Part shown: piece after piece, positions 16,714 to 25,588 of the stretch
Numbering within the stretch: the stretch's first letter is position 1
Layout of the letters: every line of letters starts with the position of its first letter
NCBI RefSeq assembly: GCF_014297335.1
Contig: NZ_JACOQH010000002.1
Coordinates: 1-64,000, forward strand
Length of the DNA: 64,000 bases
DNA from: Roseburia_D yibonii
GTDB lineage: Bacteria; Bacillota; Clostridia; Lachnospirales; Lachnospiraceae
Direction of reading: 5' to 3'
Made by a program: the position numbers and the translations under genes
The notes under the pieces: model-generated
Told to the model about the DNA's origin: nothing
What the model saw: the letters and a program-made list of their open reading frames with translations, nothing else
Database searches by the model: none

Positions 16714-18462
16714 ATGTTAAAGACATTAGGATCACAGATCAGGGAATTTAAAAAAGATTCCCTTTTAACACCGGTCTTTATGATTTTGGAAGTCATCATG
16801 GAAACAGTCATTCCGCTTCTGATGGCCTCTATTATCGATGACGGTGTAGAGAAAGGAGATATCCACCATATTTACATGGTGGGAGCCGCAATGGTACTGA
16901 TCGCGGCACTCGGACTTCTGTTCGGTGTCCTGGGCGGAAAATACGGTGCAAGAGCGTCTTCCGGTTTCGCACGGAACTTAAGAAAGGCGATGTATGAAAA
17001 TATTCAGACATTCAGCTTTTCCAACATTGACAAATATTCGACGGCGGGGTTAGTCACCAGACTTACCACAGATGTAACCAATATCCAGAATGCCTATCAG
17101 ATGATCCTGCGTATGTGTGTGCGCGCGCCGTTCAGTATGATCTGCGCGATGGTGATGGCATTTGCGATCAACGCGAAACTGGCATCAGTCTATCTGGTAG
17201 CGGTGATCTTTCTTGGCGGATGCCTTGCGCTCATCATCCGTCAGGCAACAAAATATTTTAACCAGGTATTTGAAAAATACGATGACTTGAATGCCAGCGT
17301 GCAGGAGAACGTATCCGCGATCCGTGTGGTAAAAGCATATGTGAGAGAGGATCACGAAAAGAAGAAATTTAAAAAGGCAAGTGAGAATGTCTACCACATG
17401 TTTGTAAAGGCAGAGAGCCTGATCGCATGGAATACGCCGCTGATGCAGTTTACCGTATATGCGTGTATCTTGGGAATCAGCTGGCTCGGCGCGAAAATGA
17501 TCGTTGCGGATACCCTGACAACCGGGGAACTGATGAGCCTTCTTACCTATTGTATGAACATTCTGATGAGTCTCATGATGCTCTCCATGGTGTTCGTTAT
17601 GATCACAATGAGTATGGCGAGCGCGAGACGTATCACAGAAGTGTTAAATGAGGAAGCGGATATCAGAAATCCAGAGCAGCCGGTCATGGAAGTAAAAGAC
17701 GGAAGCGTTGTATTTGACCATGTGAACTTCAGTTATAAGAAAGACGCAAAGAGCTGTGTGTTAAAGGATATCAACCTGGATATCCATTCCGGGGAGACGA
17801 TCGGTATCCTCGGTGGAACCGGTAGCGCAAAATCCAGTCTGGTCAATCTGATCACGCGTCTTTATGATGTGTCCACCGGAAAAGTTCTGGTAGGCGGTGT
17901 GGATGTGCGAGACTATGATCTGGATACTTTGCGCAATGAGGTGTCCGTGGTACTCCAGAATAACGTGCTGTTTTCCGGAAGTATTCTCGATAATCTGCGC
18001 TGGGGCGATAAGAATGCCAGTGAGCAGGAATGTAAGCGTGCGTGTGAACTTGCGTGTGCGGATGAATTTATAGAGCGGATGCCGGATAAATACCATACGC
18101 ATATCGAACAGGGCGGAAATAATGTATCCGGCGGACAAAAGCAGCGGCTCTGTATCGCGAGAGCACTGTTAAAAAAGCCGAAGATCCTGATCCTGGATGA
18201 TTCGACCAGCGCGGTAGATACCGCGACCGACGCAAAGATAAGAAAGGCATTTGCGGAAGAGATTCCGGATACGACCAAGTTTATCATTGCGCAGCGTGTA
18301 TCAAGCCTTATGAATGCAGACCGCATCATTGTGATGGATGACGGATGTGTGAGCGGAGTAGGCACACACGAAGAACTGCTTGCGAATAACGCGATCTACC
18401 GGGATGTTTACGAATCCCAGACGGCAGGCAGCGGAGATTTCGATGAGAAAGGAGAGGAGTAA
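16714..18462 (+). CDS. ABC exporter half-transporter with degenerate ATP site (BmrC-like)
   Basis: 582 residues: six-helix membrane domain (about 1-310), then nucleotide-binding domain (about 330-575). Walker A reads GGTGSAKSS (A in place of the usual G before K). The signature is intact (NVSGGQKQR). Walker B reads ILILDDSTSAVD, with Asp where the catalytic Glu normally stands. In heterodimeric exporters such as BmrCD and TM287/288 one subunit carries exactly this non-catalytic site. The partner is the next gene, one base downstream. Substrates are probably drugs or lipids. Confidence 0.9.
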   Translation: MLKTLGSQIREFKKDSLLTPVFMILEVIMETVIPLLMASIIDDGVEKGDIHHIYMVGAAMVLIAALGLLFGVLGGKYGARASSGFARNLRKAMYENIQTFSFSNIDKYSTAGLVTRLTTDVTNIQNAYQMILRMCVRAPFSMICAMVMAFAINAKLASVYLVAVIFLGGCLALIIRQATKYFNQVFEKYDDLNASVQENVSAIRVVKAYVREDHEKKKFKKASENVYHMFVKAESLIAWNTPLMQFTVYACILGISWLGAKMIVADTLTTGELMSLLTYCMNILMSLMMLSMVFVMITMSMASARRITEVLNEEADIRNPEQPVMEVKDGSVVFDHVNFSYKKDAKSCVLKDINLDIHSGETIGILGGTGSAKSSLVNLITRLYDVSTGKVLVGGVDVRDYDLDTLRNEVSVVLQNNVLFSGSILDNLRWGDKNASEQECKRACELACADEFIERMPDKYHTHIEQGGNNVSGGQKQRLCIARALLKKPKILILDDSTSAVDTATDAKIRKAFAEEIPDTTKFIIAQRVSSLMNADRIIVMDDGCVSGVGTHEELLANNAIYRDVYESQTAGSGDFDEKGEE

Positions 18463-18463
18463 G

Positions 18464-20353
18464 ATGCCGGGATCGATGAAACCAAAAAAGACCAAAGAAC
18501 CGGGAAAACTGTTTATGCGTCTGATGTCTTACATATTTAAGAATTACGGGCTTGCGTGTGTGGTCGTTGTGATCTGTATTTTTATCACGGCGCTGTCCAG
18601 TGTGCAGGGAACCATGTTCATGCAGACACTGATCGATGATTATATCATTCCACTTACCAAAAGCGCGAACCCCGATTTTAGCGGGCTGATCCATGCGATC
18701 CTCCGCGTGGCAGCATTTTACCTCTGTGGTGTAGTGGCGGCATACGCTTATACACGGATCATGGTAAATGTCACACAGGGCACATTAAAAAATTTCCGTG
18801 ATGATATGTTTTTGACGATGGAAACACTTCCGATCCGGTATTTTGATACACATGCGCACGGAGATATCATGTCCTGCTATACCAACGACATCGATACGTT
18901 ACGGCAGATGATCAGCCAGAGTATTCCACAGCTGATCTCGAGTGTGATCACGATCGTAAGTGTACTGGTGTGCATGATTCGTTTAAATATCCCGCTCACG
19001 TTCGCAACGCTTGTCATGGTGGCACTTATGCTGCTTATCACAAAGAAGCTGGCAGGACTCAGCGGAAAATATTTTATAGAACAACAGAAGAATATCGGTA
19101 TCGTCAACGCTCACATCGAGGAAATGATGAACGGGCAGAAGGTGGTAAAAGTATTCTGCCATGAGAAAGAAAGTATTGAGCAGTTTAACAAATTAAACGA
19201 TGAACTCTTCCACAGCTCGGATAACGCGAACAAATTCGCGAACATCCTGATGCCGATCAACGCACAGATCGGAAATATCAGCTATGTGATCTGCGCGATC
19301 CTGGGCGGTGTGCTTGCGATCAACGGCTATGGCGGATTTACGCTCGGCGCGCTTGCAAGTTTCCTCACCTTTAACAAGTCGTTCAATATGCCGATCAACC
19401 AGGTCAGCCAGCAGTTAAACAGTGTGGTCATGGCGCTTGCGGGTGCGGAACGTATCTTTGCGCTTCTCGATGAAAAGCCGGAGACCGATGAGGGCTATGT
19501 GGAACTTGCCAATGCGACGATCGGACCGGACGGGGAAGTAAAAGAGAGTGAGAAGCGTACCGGAATCTGGGCGTGGAAACATTTCCATAAGGCGGAGGGA
19601 ACGACGACCTACCGCAAGATGGAGGGCGATGTGGTCTTTAATCATGTGGATTTCGGTTATAATGATGAAAAGATCGTGCTGCATGACATTGAGCTTTACG
19701 CGAAACCGGGACAGAAGATCGCGTTTGTCGGCGCGACCGGAGCCGGTAAGACAACGATCACCAATCTGATCAACCGTTTTTATGATATCCAGGACGGAAA
19801 GATCCGTTATGACGGGATCAATATCAACAAGATCAAAAAAGCAGATCTGCGCAGATCGCTCGGGATCGTTTTGCAGGATACCCATCTGTTTACCGGAACC
19901 GTAATGGAAAACATCCGTTACGGAAAACTGGATGCAACCGATGAGGAAGTTATGGCGGCAGCGAAGCTCGCAAACGCGGACGGTTTTATCAAAAGACTGC
20001 CGGATGGCTATGATACGATGCTGACCGGGGATGGAAAGAATTTAAGCCAGGGACAGCGGCAGCTGCTTGCGATCGCACGCGCGGCCGTGGCGGATCCGCC
20101 GGTACTGATCCTCGATGAGGCGACCAGTTCCATTGATACGAGAACGGAAAAACTGGTACAGCAGGGGATGGATCGCCTGATGGAAGGACGCACGACCTTT
20201 GTGATCGCGCATCGCCTTTCCACAGTGCGCAACAGTGACTGCATTATGGTACTTGAGCAGGGACATATTATAGAAAAAGGTACGCATGATCAGCTGATCG
20301 CGGAGGGCGGCAAGTATTACCAGCTTTATACCGGAAAAATTGTAAACGCATAA
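18464..20353 (+). CDS. ABC exporter half-transporter with catalytic Glu (BmrD-like)
   Basis: 629 residues from ATG 18464 (GGAGAGGAG upstream). Six-helix membrane domain (about 20-330) and nucleotide-binding domain (about 380-620), with an insert of about 50 residues between the two. Walker A GATGAGKTT and Walker B LILDEATSSID are canonical, but the signature is NLSQGQRQ instead of LSGGQ. The complementary defects of the two subunits predict one working composite ATP site (this Walker A/B plus the partner's LSGGQ) and one degenerate site. Same operon as the MarR gene. Confidence 0.9.
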   Translation: MPGSMKPKKTKEPGKLFMRLMSYIFKNYGLACVVVVICIFITALSSVQGTMFMQTLIDDYIIPLTKSANPDFSGLIHAILRVAAFYLCGVVAAYAYTRIMVNVTQGTLKNFRDDMFLTMETLPIRYFDTHAHGDIMSCYTNDIDTLRQMISQSIPQLISSVITIVSVLVCMIRLNIPLTFATLVMVALMLLITKKLAGLSGKYFIEQQKNIGIVNAHIEEMMNGQKVVKVFCHEKESIEQFNKLNDELFHSSDNANKFANILMPINAQIGNISYVICAILGGVLAINGYGGFTLGALASFLTFNKSFNMPINQVSQQLNSVVMALAGAERIFALLDEKPETDEGYVELANATIGPDGEVKESEKRTGIWAWKHFHKAEGTTTYRKMEGDVVFNHVDFGYNDEKIVLHDIELYAKPGQKIAFVGATGAGKTTITNLINRFYDIQDGKIRYDGININKIKKADLRRSLGIVLQDTHLFTGTVMENIRYGKLDATDEEVMAAAKLANADGFIKRLPDGYDTMLTGDGKNLSQGQRQLLAIARAAVADPPVLILDEATSSIDTRTEKLVQQGMDRLMEGRTTFVIAHRLSTVRNSDCIMVLEQGHIIEKGTHDQLIAEGGKYYQLYTGKIVNA

Positions 20354-20365
20354 AAAACAATATGT

Positions 20366-20410
20366 GGAGCAGGCTATATCTGGACAACAGTTTGTAGCAT
20401 GCTCCTTTTT
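20366..20410 (+). terminator. Intrinsic terminator of the MarR-ABC operon
   Basis: Arms GGAGCA and TGCTCC with an inner GCTA/TAGC pairing, followed by five T residues. Confidence 0.8.
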
Positions 20411-20457
20411 GGAATCATTCTTAATAGCAGACAAAAAGAAAAAATACAAAAAAACTA

Positions 20458-20485
20458 TTGACAATTTGGAAAAATACGATATACT
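20458..20485 (+). promoter_or_regulatory. Promoter of the PerR-rubrerythrin operon
   Basis: TTGACA (20458-20463), 16 bases, TATACT (20480-20485). An alternative TATAAT at 20485 would give a 21-base spacer. No perfect Per box was recognised around it. Confidence 0.65.
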
Positions 20486-20520
20486 ATAATCAAGAACCAT
20501 TCCTAATAAGGAGAGCAGTT

Positions 20521-20919
20521 ATGGCTGAGAAAAGAAACACACATCAAAAAAGAATGATTTTGGATACCCTCTGTGAAATGAAGAATCATCCGACTGCAAA
20601 CATGGTATATGAGAGATTGCAGGAGATGGGATCCCATATCAGCAAGTCGACGGTTTACCGGAATCTTTCCGAGGCAGCAGAGGACGGGATCATCTTGAAG
20701 CTGGCGATCACCGACAGCGATGTGCGTTACGATGGAAATACGAAGCCGCATTATCATATCCGGTGCCGCAGGTGCAATGGGGTGTATGACAGTAAGATCC
20801 CCTATCAGGATTATATCGATGAGCTTTCCCGAAAGGAAGATGGTGAGACAATCAGCTGTCACATGATAGAATTTAACGGCATTTGCCGGGAATGTAAAGA
20901 AAGAATGGAGGACAATTAA
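20521..20919 (+). CDS. Fur-family peroxide-stress regulator (PerR-like)
   Basis: 132 residues. The winged helix covers about 10-80 (HISKSTVYRNLSEAAEDGII). Two Cys pairs, CRRC and CREC, form the structural zinc site, and His-rich PHYHIRC belongs to the regulatory metal site. Because a rubrerythrin follows directly (1 base gap), the PerR role, sensing peroxide through Fe, is more likely than iron or zinc uptake control. Family certain, subfamily by context. Confidence 0.85.
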   Translation: MAEKRNTHQKRMILDTLCEMKNHPTANMVYERLQEMGSHISKSTVYRNLSEAAEDGIILKLAITDSDVRYDGNTKPHYHIRCRRCNGVYDSKIPYQDYIDELSRKEDGETISCHMIEFNGICRECKERMEDN

Positions 20920-20920
20920 A

Positions 20921-21463
20921 ATGAAGAAATTTGTATGTCAGGTATGTGGTTATGTTTATGAAGGTGAAAGCGCACCGGCGGAATGTCCGGTTTGTCATGC
21001 ACCGGCAGAGAAATTCACGGAGCAGACAGGTGACAGAACATGGGCTGCGGAACATGTGGTAGGTGTTGCGAAAGGTGTGAGCGAAGACATTCTTGCAGAT
21101 CTCAGAGCAAACTTTGAAGGCGAGTGCTCGGAAGTCGGCATGTATCTTGCAATGGCGAGAGTAGCGTACAGAGAAGGCTATCCGGAAGTTGGTTCCTACT
21201 ATGAAAAAGCTGCTTATGAAGAAGCAGAGCATGCTGCAAAATTCGCGGAACTGCTCGGTGAAGTGGTAACAGATTCCACCAAGAAGAACCTGCAGATGCG
21301 TGTGGATGCTGAAAACGGCGCGACAGCAGGAAAGGTAGATCTCGCAAAACGCGCGAAAGCTGCAAACCTTGACGCGATCCATGATACCGTTCATGAGATG
21401 GCACGCGATGAGGCAAGACACGGAAAAGCTTTCGAAGGTCTGTTAAAGAGATACTTCGGATAA
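20921..21463 (+). CDS. Reverse rubrerythrin (rubredoxin-ferritin-like NADH peroxidase)
   Basis: 180 residues. The rubredoxin-type centre is at the N-terminus (FVCQVCGYVYEG, then CPVCHAP), and the diiron ferritin-like domain follows (about 45-180; EAEHAAKF and DEARHGKAFE ligands). This inverted domain order defines 'reverse rubrerythrins' of clostridia, which reduce hydrogen peroxide and oxygen. Co-transcribed with the PerR-like gene, consistent with peroxide induction. Confidence 0.93.
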   Translation: MKKFVCQVCGYVYEGESAPAECPVCHAPAEKFTEQTGDRTWAAEHVVGVAKGVSEDILADLRANFEGECSEVGMYLAMARVAYREGYPEVGSYYEKAAYEEAEHAAKFAELLGEVVTDSTKKNLQMRVDAENGATAGKVDLAKRAKAANLDAIHDTVHEMARDEARHGKAFEGLLKRYFG

Positions 21464-21499
21464 GAAGTACAGAAAAATTAAAAAATCACAGAATTTTAA

Positions 21500-21532
21500 G
21501 GGTATGCAGATAATTTGCATGCCCTTATTTTT
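21500..21532 (+). terminator. Intrinsic terminator of the rubrerythrin operon
   Basis: GGGTATGCA and TGCATGCCC arms (one G-U pair) around a short AT loop, followed by TTATTTTT. Confidence 0.85.
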
Positions 21533-21651
21533 GTAAGGACAGCGGGAGAGACGGACGCATGCAAATTATGCAAAAATTTTGAATAAATTTTCCGGGGTAT
21601 TCTTTTTTCCGTACACAGACATTCTGATACTGTAAAAAAAAGAGATGATAC

Positions 21652-21680
21652 TTGAAAAAACAGCGCTCAGGTGATAAAAT
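21652..21680 (+). promoter_or_regulatory. Promoter of the chemoreceptor gene
   Basis: TTGAAA (21652-21657), 17 bases, TAAAAT (21675-21680). It looks sigma-A-like rather than flagellar sigma-28. Confidence 0.6.
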
Positions 21681-21714
21681 TTGAGTAGAAAATTTTGCAT
21701 GAGGAGGAAATAAT

Positions 21715-23439
21715 ATGCTGCAAAAGATAATGGAAAAACTGAACAAGAAGCAGCTGCGGGAAAGAATCTCATCGGCTATACTTTCAATCGTCCTGATTGT
21801 CAGTATCTCCGGTGTTGTCGTAGTAGCTGCGATGCTCGTAGTGGGAAACCGCTATGATTATGCGTTGAATAATTATGGATTTTCACAGGGTGACATCGGA
21901 AAGATGATGATCACATTCGTGGATACGAGAAGTAACCTGCGTGCGGTCATCGGATATGATGATCAGGACCTTGTGGACAGTTGCTATGACGCATATAGCA
22001 CGAAAAAGCAGGCGTGTCAGGAATATGTGGACGCAGTACAGAAAACGGTAGTTACCAAGGCAGAACAGACCGTTTACGACCAGATCGTAACGGATCTGGA
22101 TGCATATATTACGGTTGCTGACCAGATCGTTGATATGGGAAAAGACGTGTCTGACAAGGATACGAGAGCGGATGCGCAGCAGATGGCGCAGGATGAGCTG
22201 GAACCGAAGTATGAATCACTCTATCAGGATATGGTCGATCTGATGAATGCCAATACCGAAGCGGGCGACCGGTTAGAGAAGACATTAAATATCGTGATGA
22301 TCGTTTTACTGGTTATTGTTATCGCGATCATTTTAACCGCGTTTTCCATTGCAAAAAAACTTGGAGATATCCTTGCGGTCAATATCGTAACTCCGTTGGA
22401 TCGTCTGAGTGCACGTTTAAAGACATTTGCGGAAGGTGATCTTACCGGAGAGTTCCCGGAAATGGATACCAAAGATGAAGTTTCTGATATGGTAGAGGTT
22501 GCAAAAGAGATGGCAGCAAACCTGGCTTTGATCATCAAGGATGTAAACCGTCGTATGGAACTGATGGCGAGAAACGACTATACCGGTGTTTCCGAAATTC
22601 CGGAAAGATACGTTGGCGATTTTGCTTCCATGAATGAAGCGATCCATGTTATGAATGAGGATATGAACCAGACCATGCGCCGTATCGAGGAGGCAGCTTC
22701 CCAGGTATCTGCAGGAGCGGCAAACCTTGCGGAAGGTTCCCAGAACCTTGCAGAAGGATCCACCGATCAGGCAGGTGCCGTGGAAGAACTGTTGGCATCC
22801 ATCGCAACGATCACAGAAGGCGTAAATCATACGCATGAAAGCGCGAAGGAATCTTACGAGCTTTCCGTAAAATACGCGAAGGAAGCAGACCGGACACAGC
22901 AGGAAATGCACAATGTTACCAATTCCATGCAGCAGATGAGCGAAATGTCACAGCAGATCGAGAGCATCATCGGCGAGATCGAAAAGATCGCAGAGCAGAC
23001 CAACCTGCTTGCGCTTAACGCTTCGATCGAAGCAGCGAGAGCCGGAGAAGCAGGAAAAGGCTTCGCGGTTGTTGCTACTCAGATCGGTAAGCTGGCAGAC
23101 GAAAGCGCACAGTCTGCGGTTAATACCAGAGAGCTGATCATGAAATCCATCGAAGAGATTGAAAATGGAAACCGTGCAGTAGAGAAGACATCTGCAACAA
23201 TCGCGGAACTGGTAAGCGGTATCAACGAAGTGGCAGAAAAGTCCAACCAGCTGGAGCAGTTATCTGAGACACAGGCAGAGCAGATGAAACAGGCAGAAGG
23301 CGGTGTAAACCAGATTTCTGAAGTTGTACAGAGCAATGCAGCGATCGCGGAAGAATCATCCGCAACAAGTGAAGAGCTTTCTGCGGAATCCGATTCCTTA
23401 AGTGATCTGGTACAGCAGTTCAAGCTGAAAAAAGCATAA
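21715..23439 (+). CDS. Methyl-accepting chemotaxis protein
   Basis: 574 residues. Membrane helix 1 (about 22-45), an extracellular four-helix-bundle-like ligand domain (about 46-190), membrane helix 2 (about 193-213), HAMP (about 215-270), and a long cytoplasmic coiled coil with the signalling tip EKIAEQTNLLALNASIEAAR. The C-terminal coil includes candidate methylation sites. Signals to CheA/CheW; no che or flagellar gene is in the window. Monocistronic, with its own promoter and terminator. Confidence 0.95.
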   Translation: MLQKIMEKLNKKQLRERISSAILSIVLIVSISGVVVVAAMLVVGNRYDYALNNYGFSQGDIGKMMITFVDTRSNLRAVIGYDDQDLVDSCYDAYSTKKQACQEYVDAVQKTVVTKAEQTVYDQIVTDLDAYITVADQIVDMGKDVSDKDTRADAQQMAQDELEPKYESLYQDMVDLMNANTEAGDRLEKTLNIVMIVLLVIVIAIILTAFSIAKKLGDILAVNIVTPLDRLSARLKTFAEGDLTGEFPEMDTKDEVSDMVEVAKEMAANLALIIKDVNRRMELMARNDYTGVSEIPERYVGDFASMNEAIHVMNEDMNQTMRRIEEAASQVSAGAANLAEGSQNLAEGSTDQAGAVEELLASIATITEGVNHTHESAKESYELSVKYAKEADRTQQEMHNVTNSMQQMSEMSQQIESIIGEIEKIAEQTNLLALNASIEAARAGEAGKGFAVVATQIGKLADESAQSAVNTRELIMKSIEEIENGNRAVEKTSATIAELVSGINEVAEKSNQLEQLSETQAEQMKQAEGGVNQISEVVQSNAAIAEESSATSEELSAESDSLSDLVQQFKLKKA

Positions 23440-23459
23440 ACATTTATAGGATCTTTACC

Positions 23460-23501
23460 AAGTGTCCTTTCGGAGGCAGAAGTTTCCGGAAGGGCACTTT
23501 T
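23460..23501 (+). terminator. Intrinsic terminator of the chemoreceptor gene
   Basis: Long stem: AAGTGTCCTTTCGGA pairs with TTCCGGAAGGGCACTT with few mismatches; followed by TTTTG. Confidence 0.75.
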
Positions 23502-23556
23502 GCGTAATAGCGACGAGAAAAATGGACGCAGTTGTGGTACAAAACTGTAAAATAAA

Positions 23557-23585
23557 TTGAAAAATGAGACCGTACATTGTATAAT
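23557..23585 (+). promoter_or_regulatory. Promoter of the PfkB-family gene
   Basis: TTGAAA (23557-23562), 17 bases, TATAAT (23580-23585). Confidence 0.75.
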
Positions 23586-23654
23586 TGTAATATATAAAAG
23601 CAATAGGTTTTTCGGAGGTTTTTATTTACATACAGAGTAAAGAGAGGTAGTGCT

Positions 23655-24554
23655 ATGGGAAAATTTCTAACAGCAGGGATCATTCAAAGAGAGACGATTG
23701 TAAAAGTACCACAGCTTCCGATTCAGTACAGTCGTGTGACACGTTGCTATGATACGATATTTGGAGGGATCGGCGGAGACGCATACAATGTTGCCAATGC
23801 ATTGAAATGGCTGGGGGATGATGTAACTCTGGTATCTAACATCGGAGAGCGGGACAGCCATCTGTTTCAGACCAAACATCTGGATCCACGTTATGTGTTT
23901 GCCAGCTTAGAGCAGACACCGTCGGCAGTTATCTTTTATGACAGTGAGCGGAAACTGCAGACGTTTGAGGATATTAAAGATATGGAAGAGGTGCCGTATG
24001 ATATGGCGCGTTTCGCGGAAGCGCTTGCGGAAGCGGATCTCGTGATCTTATCTAATACGAAATTCTGTGAGCCGTTTCTTGCGCCGGTCAAGGAAAGCGG
24101 AAAGAAACTGGTCGTTAATTTCAACGGACTCGATCGGGAAAATGAGCTGGATCAGAAGTTTCTGACCGTAGCGGATATTATATATGTGAGCGATGACGAG
24201 ATCAAGTCCGATCCGTATGAGGCGATGCGCATCATGAGTGAGGAGTACAGCATGGAGTGCGGAATCCTCGGAATGGGAAAAGCCGGGCTTTTGATGTATA
24301 CAAGAGCGGACAATATGGTGGTACCGTATCCTGCGGTCCATATCAAAGAAGTGGTAAATACAGTGGGTGCAGGAAATGCGCTGTTATCCTGCTTTTTACA
24401 TTATTATCATAAAAATGGAAATTATCACGAAGCAATCAAATATGCATTGATGTTTGCAGCGTACAAGATCGGTTATGTTGGTACATCTAAGGGATTTATG
24501 ACGGAAGACGAGATGAAACTGTGGTATGATCTGATCTGGAATCGGTATAAATAA
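23655..24554 (+). CDS. PfkB-family carbohydrate kinase with altered catalytic motif
   Basis: 299 residues with the ribokinase fold. The N-terminal glycine pair motif (FGGIGGDAYNVANALKWLG) matches PfkB signature 1. In signature 2 the normal D-T-x-G-A-G-D reads NTVGAGN at about residues 236-242, so the catalytic base Asp is Asn. Either the enzyme is slow or inactive, or it is a pseudokinase or sensor. Otherwise the protein is well formed and of normal length. A small acidic protein gene follows 15 bases later in the same operon. Confidence 0.85.
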   Translation: MGKFLTAGIIQRETIVKVPQLPIQYSRVTRCYDTIFGGIGGDAYNVANALKWLGDDVTLVSNIGERDSHLFQTKHLDPRYVFASLEQTPSAVIFYDSERKLQTFEDIKDMEEVPYDMARFAEALAEADLVILSNTKFCEPFLAPVKESGKKLVVNFNGLDRENELDQKFLTVADIIYVSDDEIKSDPYEAMRIMSEEYSMECGILGMGKAGLLMYTRADNMVVPYPAVHIKEVVNTVGAGNALLSCFLHYYHKNGNYHEAIKYALMFAAYKIGYVGTSKGFMTEDEMKLWYDLIWNRYK

Positions 24555-24569
24555 CAAGGAGGAAATGGT

Positions 24570-24836
24570 GTGAAGGAAGAATTAAAGAGTCAGCTGATCG
24601 CGGAATTAAACAAGGCAATAAAACCGGAACAGGACAATGAGGTGGAGGATGATGGAAGGGTTCAGTACCATCAGGCGACACATACATTACAGATCAACGA
24701 AGAGGCGCATATAGCGGCAGAAAAGGAAGAAGAAGAAAAAAAGAAACCGGACGAGGATGAAATGTTTGAATCACTGATTCAGCGATTAAATGAGCAGAAG
24801 CGTGAACATAACAAAAAGAACGGATCGGTTTCGTAA
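24570..24836 (+). CDS. Small charged protein, unknown function
   Basis: 88 residues from GTG 24570, chosen because AAGGAGG lies 8 bases upstream. Rich in Glu and Lys and predicted helical, with a central run EKEEEEKKKPDEDEM. No known domain. Probably co-transcribed with the PfkB-like gene. Confidence 0.6.
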   Translation: MKEELKSQLIAELNKAIKPEQDNEVEDDGRVQYHQATHTLQINEEAHIAAEKEEEEKKKPDEDEMFESLIQRLNEQKREHNKKNGSVS

Positions 24837-24851
24837 GATTTCTTTGGGAAA

Positions 24852-24893
24852 CAAAAAGACGGCTTACGTTAGGATGCATGACGTAAGCCGTCT
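24852..24893 (-). terminator. Perfect 13-bp hairpin, terminator-like on the minus strand
   Basis: AGACGGCTTACGT (24857-24869) and ACGTAAGCCGTCT (24881-24893) pair perfectly. On the + strand the hairpin is followed by only TCTTCTG. On the minus strand it is followed by a T run, so it may terminate in both directions or mainly on the minus strand. Confidence 0.6.
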
Positions 24894-24946
24894 TCTGTAA
24901 TGGCGACGGGAAAACCGGCAACAGGGAAGGACAAAAGGAGAGAACG

Positions 24947-25588
24947 ATGAAAAAAAGTGATGTGGATTATACGCTGTATCTCTGTACAGACCGTGATCTG
25001 ATGCGGGCAGATACGGTGGAAGACGCGGTGCGCCAGGCGCTGCTTGGCGGGGTGACGATGGTACAGCTGCGCGAAAAGAACTGCTCGGCAAAAGAATTTT
25101 TTGAGACTGCGCAGAGAGTAAAAAAAATCACCGATCAGGCGGGGGTGCCGCTTATCATCAATGACCGTGTGGACATTGCGCTTGCGGTGGATGCCGACGG
25201 TGTCCATGTAGGACAGAGTGATATTCCGGCGGCGGAGGCGAGAAGACTGCTCGGACCGGATAAGATCATCGGGGTATCCGCAAGAACTGTAGAGCAGGCA
25301 AGAAAGGCAGAAACGGATGGTGCGGATTATCTCGGTGTCGGAGCAATGTTTGTAACCGGAACCAAGCAGGACGCAAAAGTGACTTCAAAGGAAGAATTAA
25401 AGAGGATCCGCGCGGCGGTTGCGATCCCGATCGTTGCGATCGGGGGGATCAAGGCTGACAATGTGGAAGAGTTGAAAGAAACCGGAATTGACGGGGTTGC
25501 GGTCGTTTCCGCAGTGATCGCGGCAGAAAATATCGCATCAGCGGCAGAAGAACTGGCAGGGTGCGTAAAGGAGTTAAAAGAGGCATGA
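24947..25588 (+). CDS. thiE: Thiamine-phosphate synthase
   Basis: 213 residues, normal length. Couples hydroxymethylpyrimidine diphosphate and thiazole phosphate to thiamine phosphate. Recognisable motifs along the TIM barrel: YLCTDRDLM, VQLREKN, LIINDRVDIALAVDADGVHVGQ and a phosphate-binding loop IPIVAIGGI. It overlaps thiD by four bases (ATGA). No TPP riboswitch core (CTGAGA) was found upstream. Confidence 0.95.
   Translation: MKKSDVDYTLYLCTDRDLMRADTVEDAVRQALLGGVTMVQLREKNCSAKEFFETAQRVKKITDQAGVPLIINDRVDIALAVDADGVHVGQSDIPAAEARRLLGPDKIIGVSARTVEQARKAETDGADYLGVGAMFVTGTKQDAKVTSKEELKRIRAAVAIPIVAIGGIKADNVEELKETGIDGVAVVSAVIAAENIASAAEELAGCVKELKEA

Noticed and set aside
24837..24946. Possible TPP riboswitch before thiE
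   Set aside because: Only a perfect hairpin is present; the conserved CTGAGA and ACCTGA core elements are absent.
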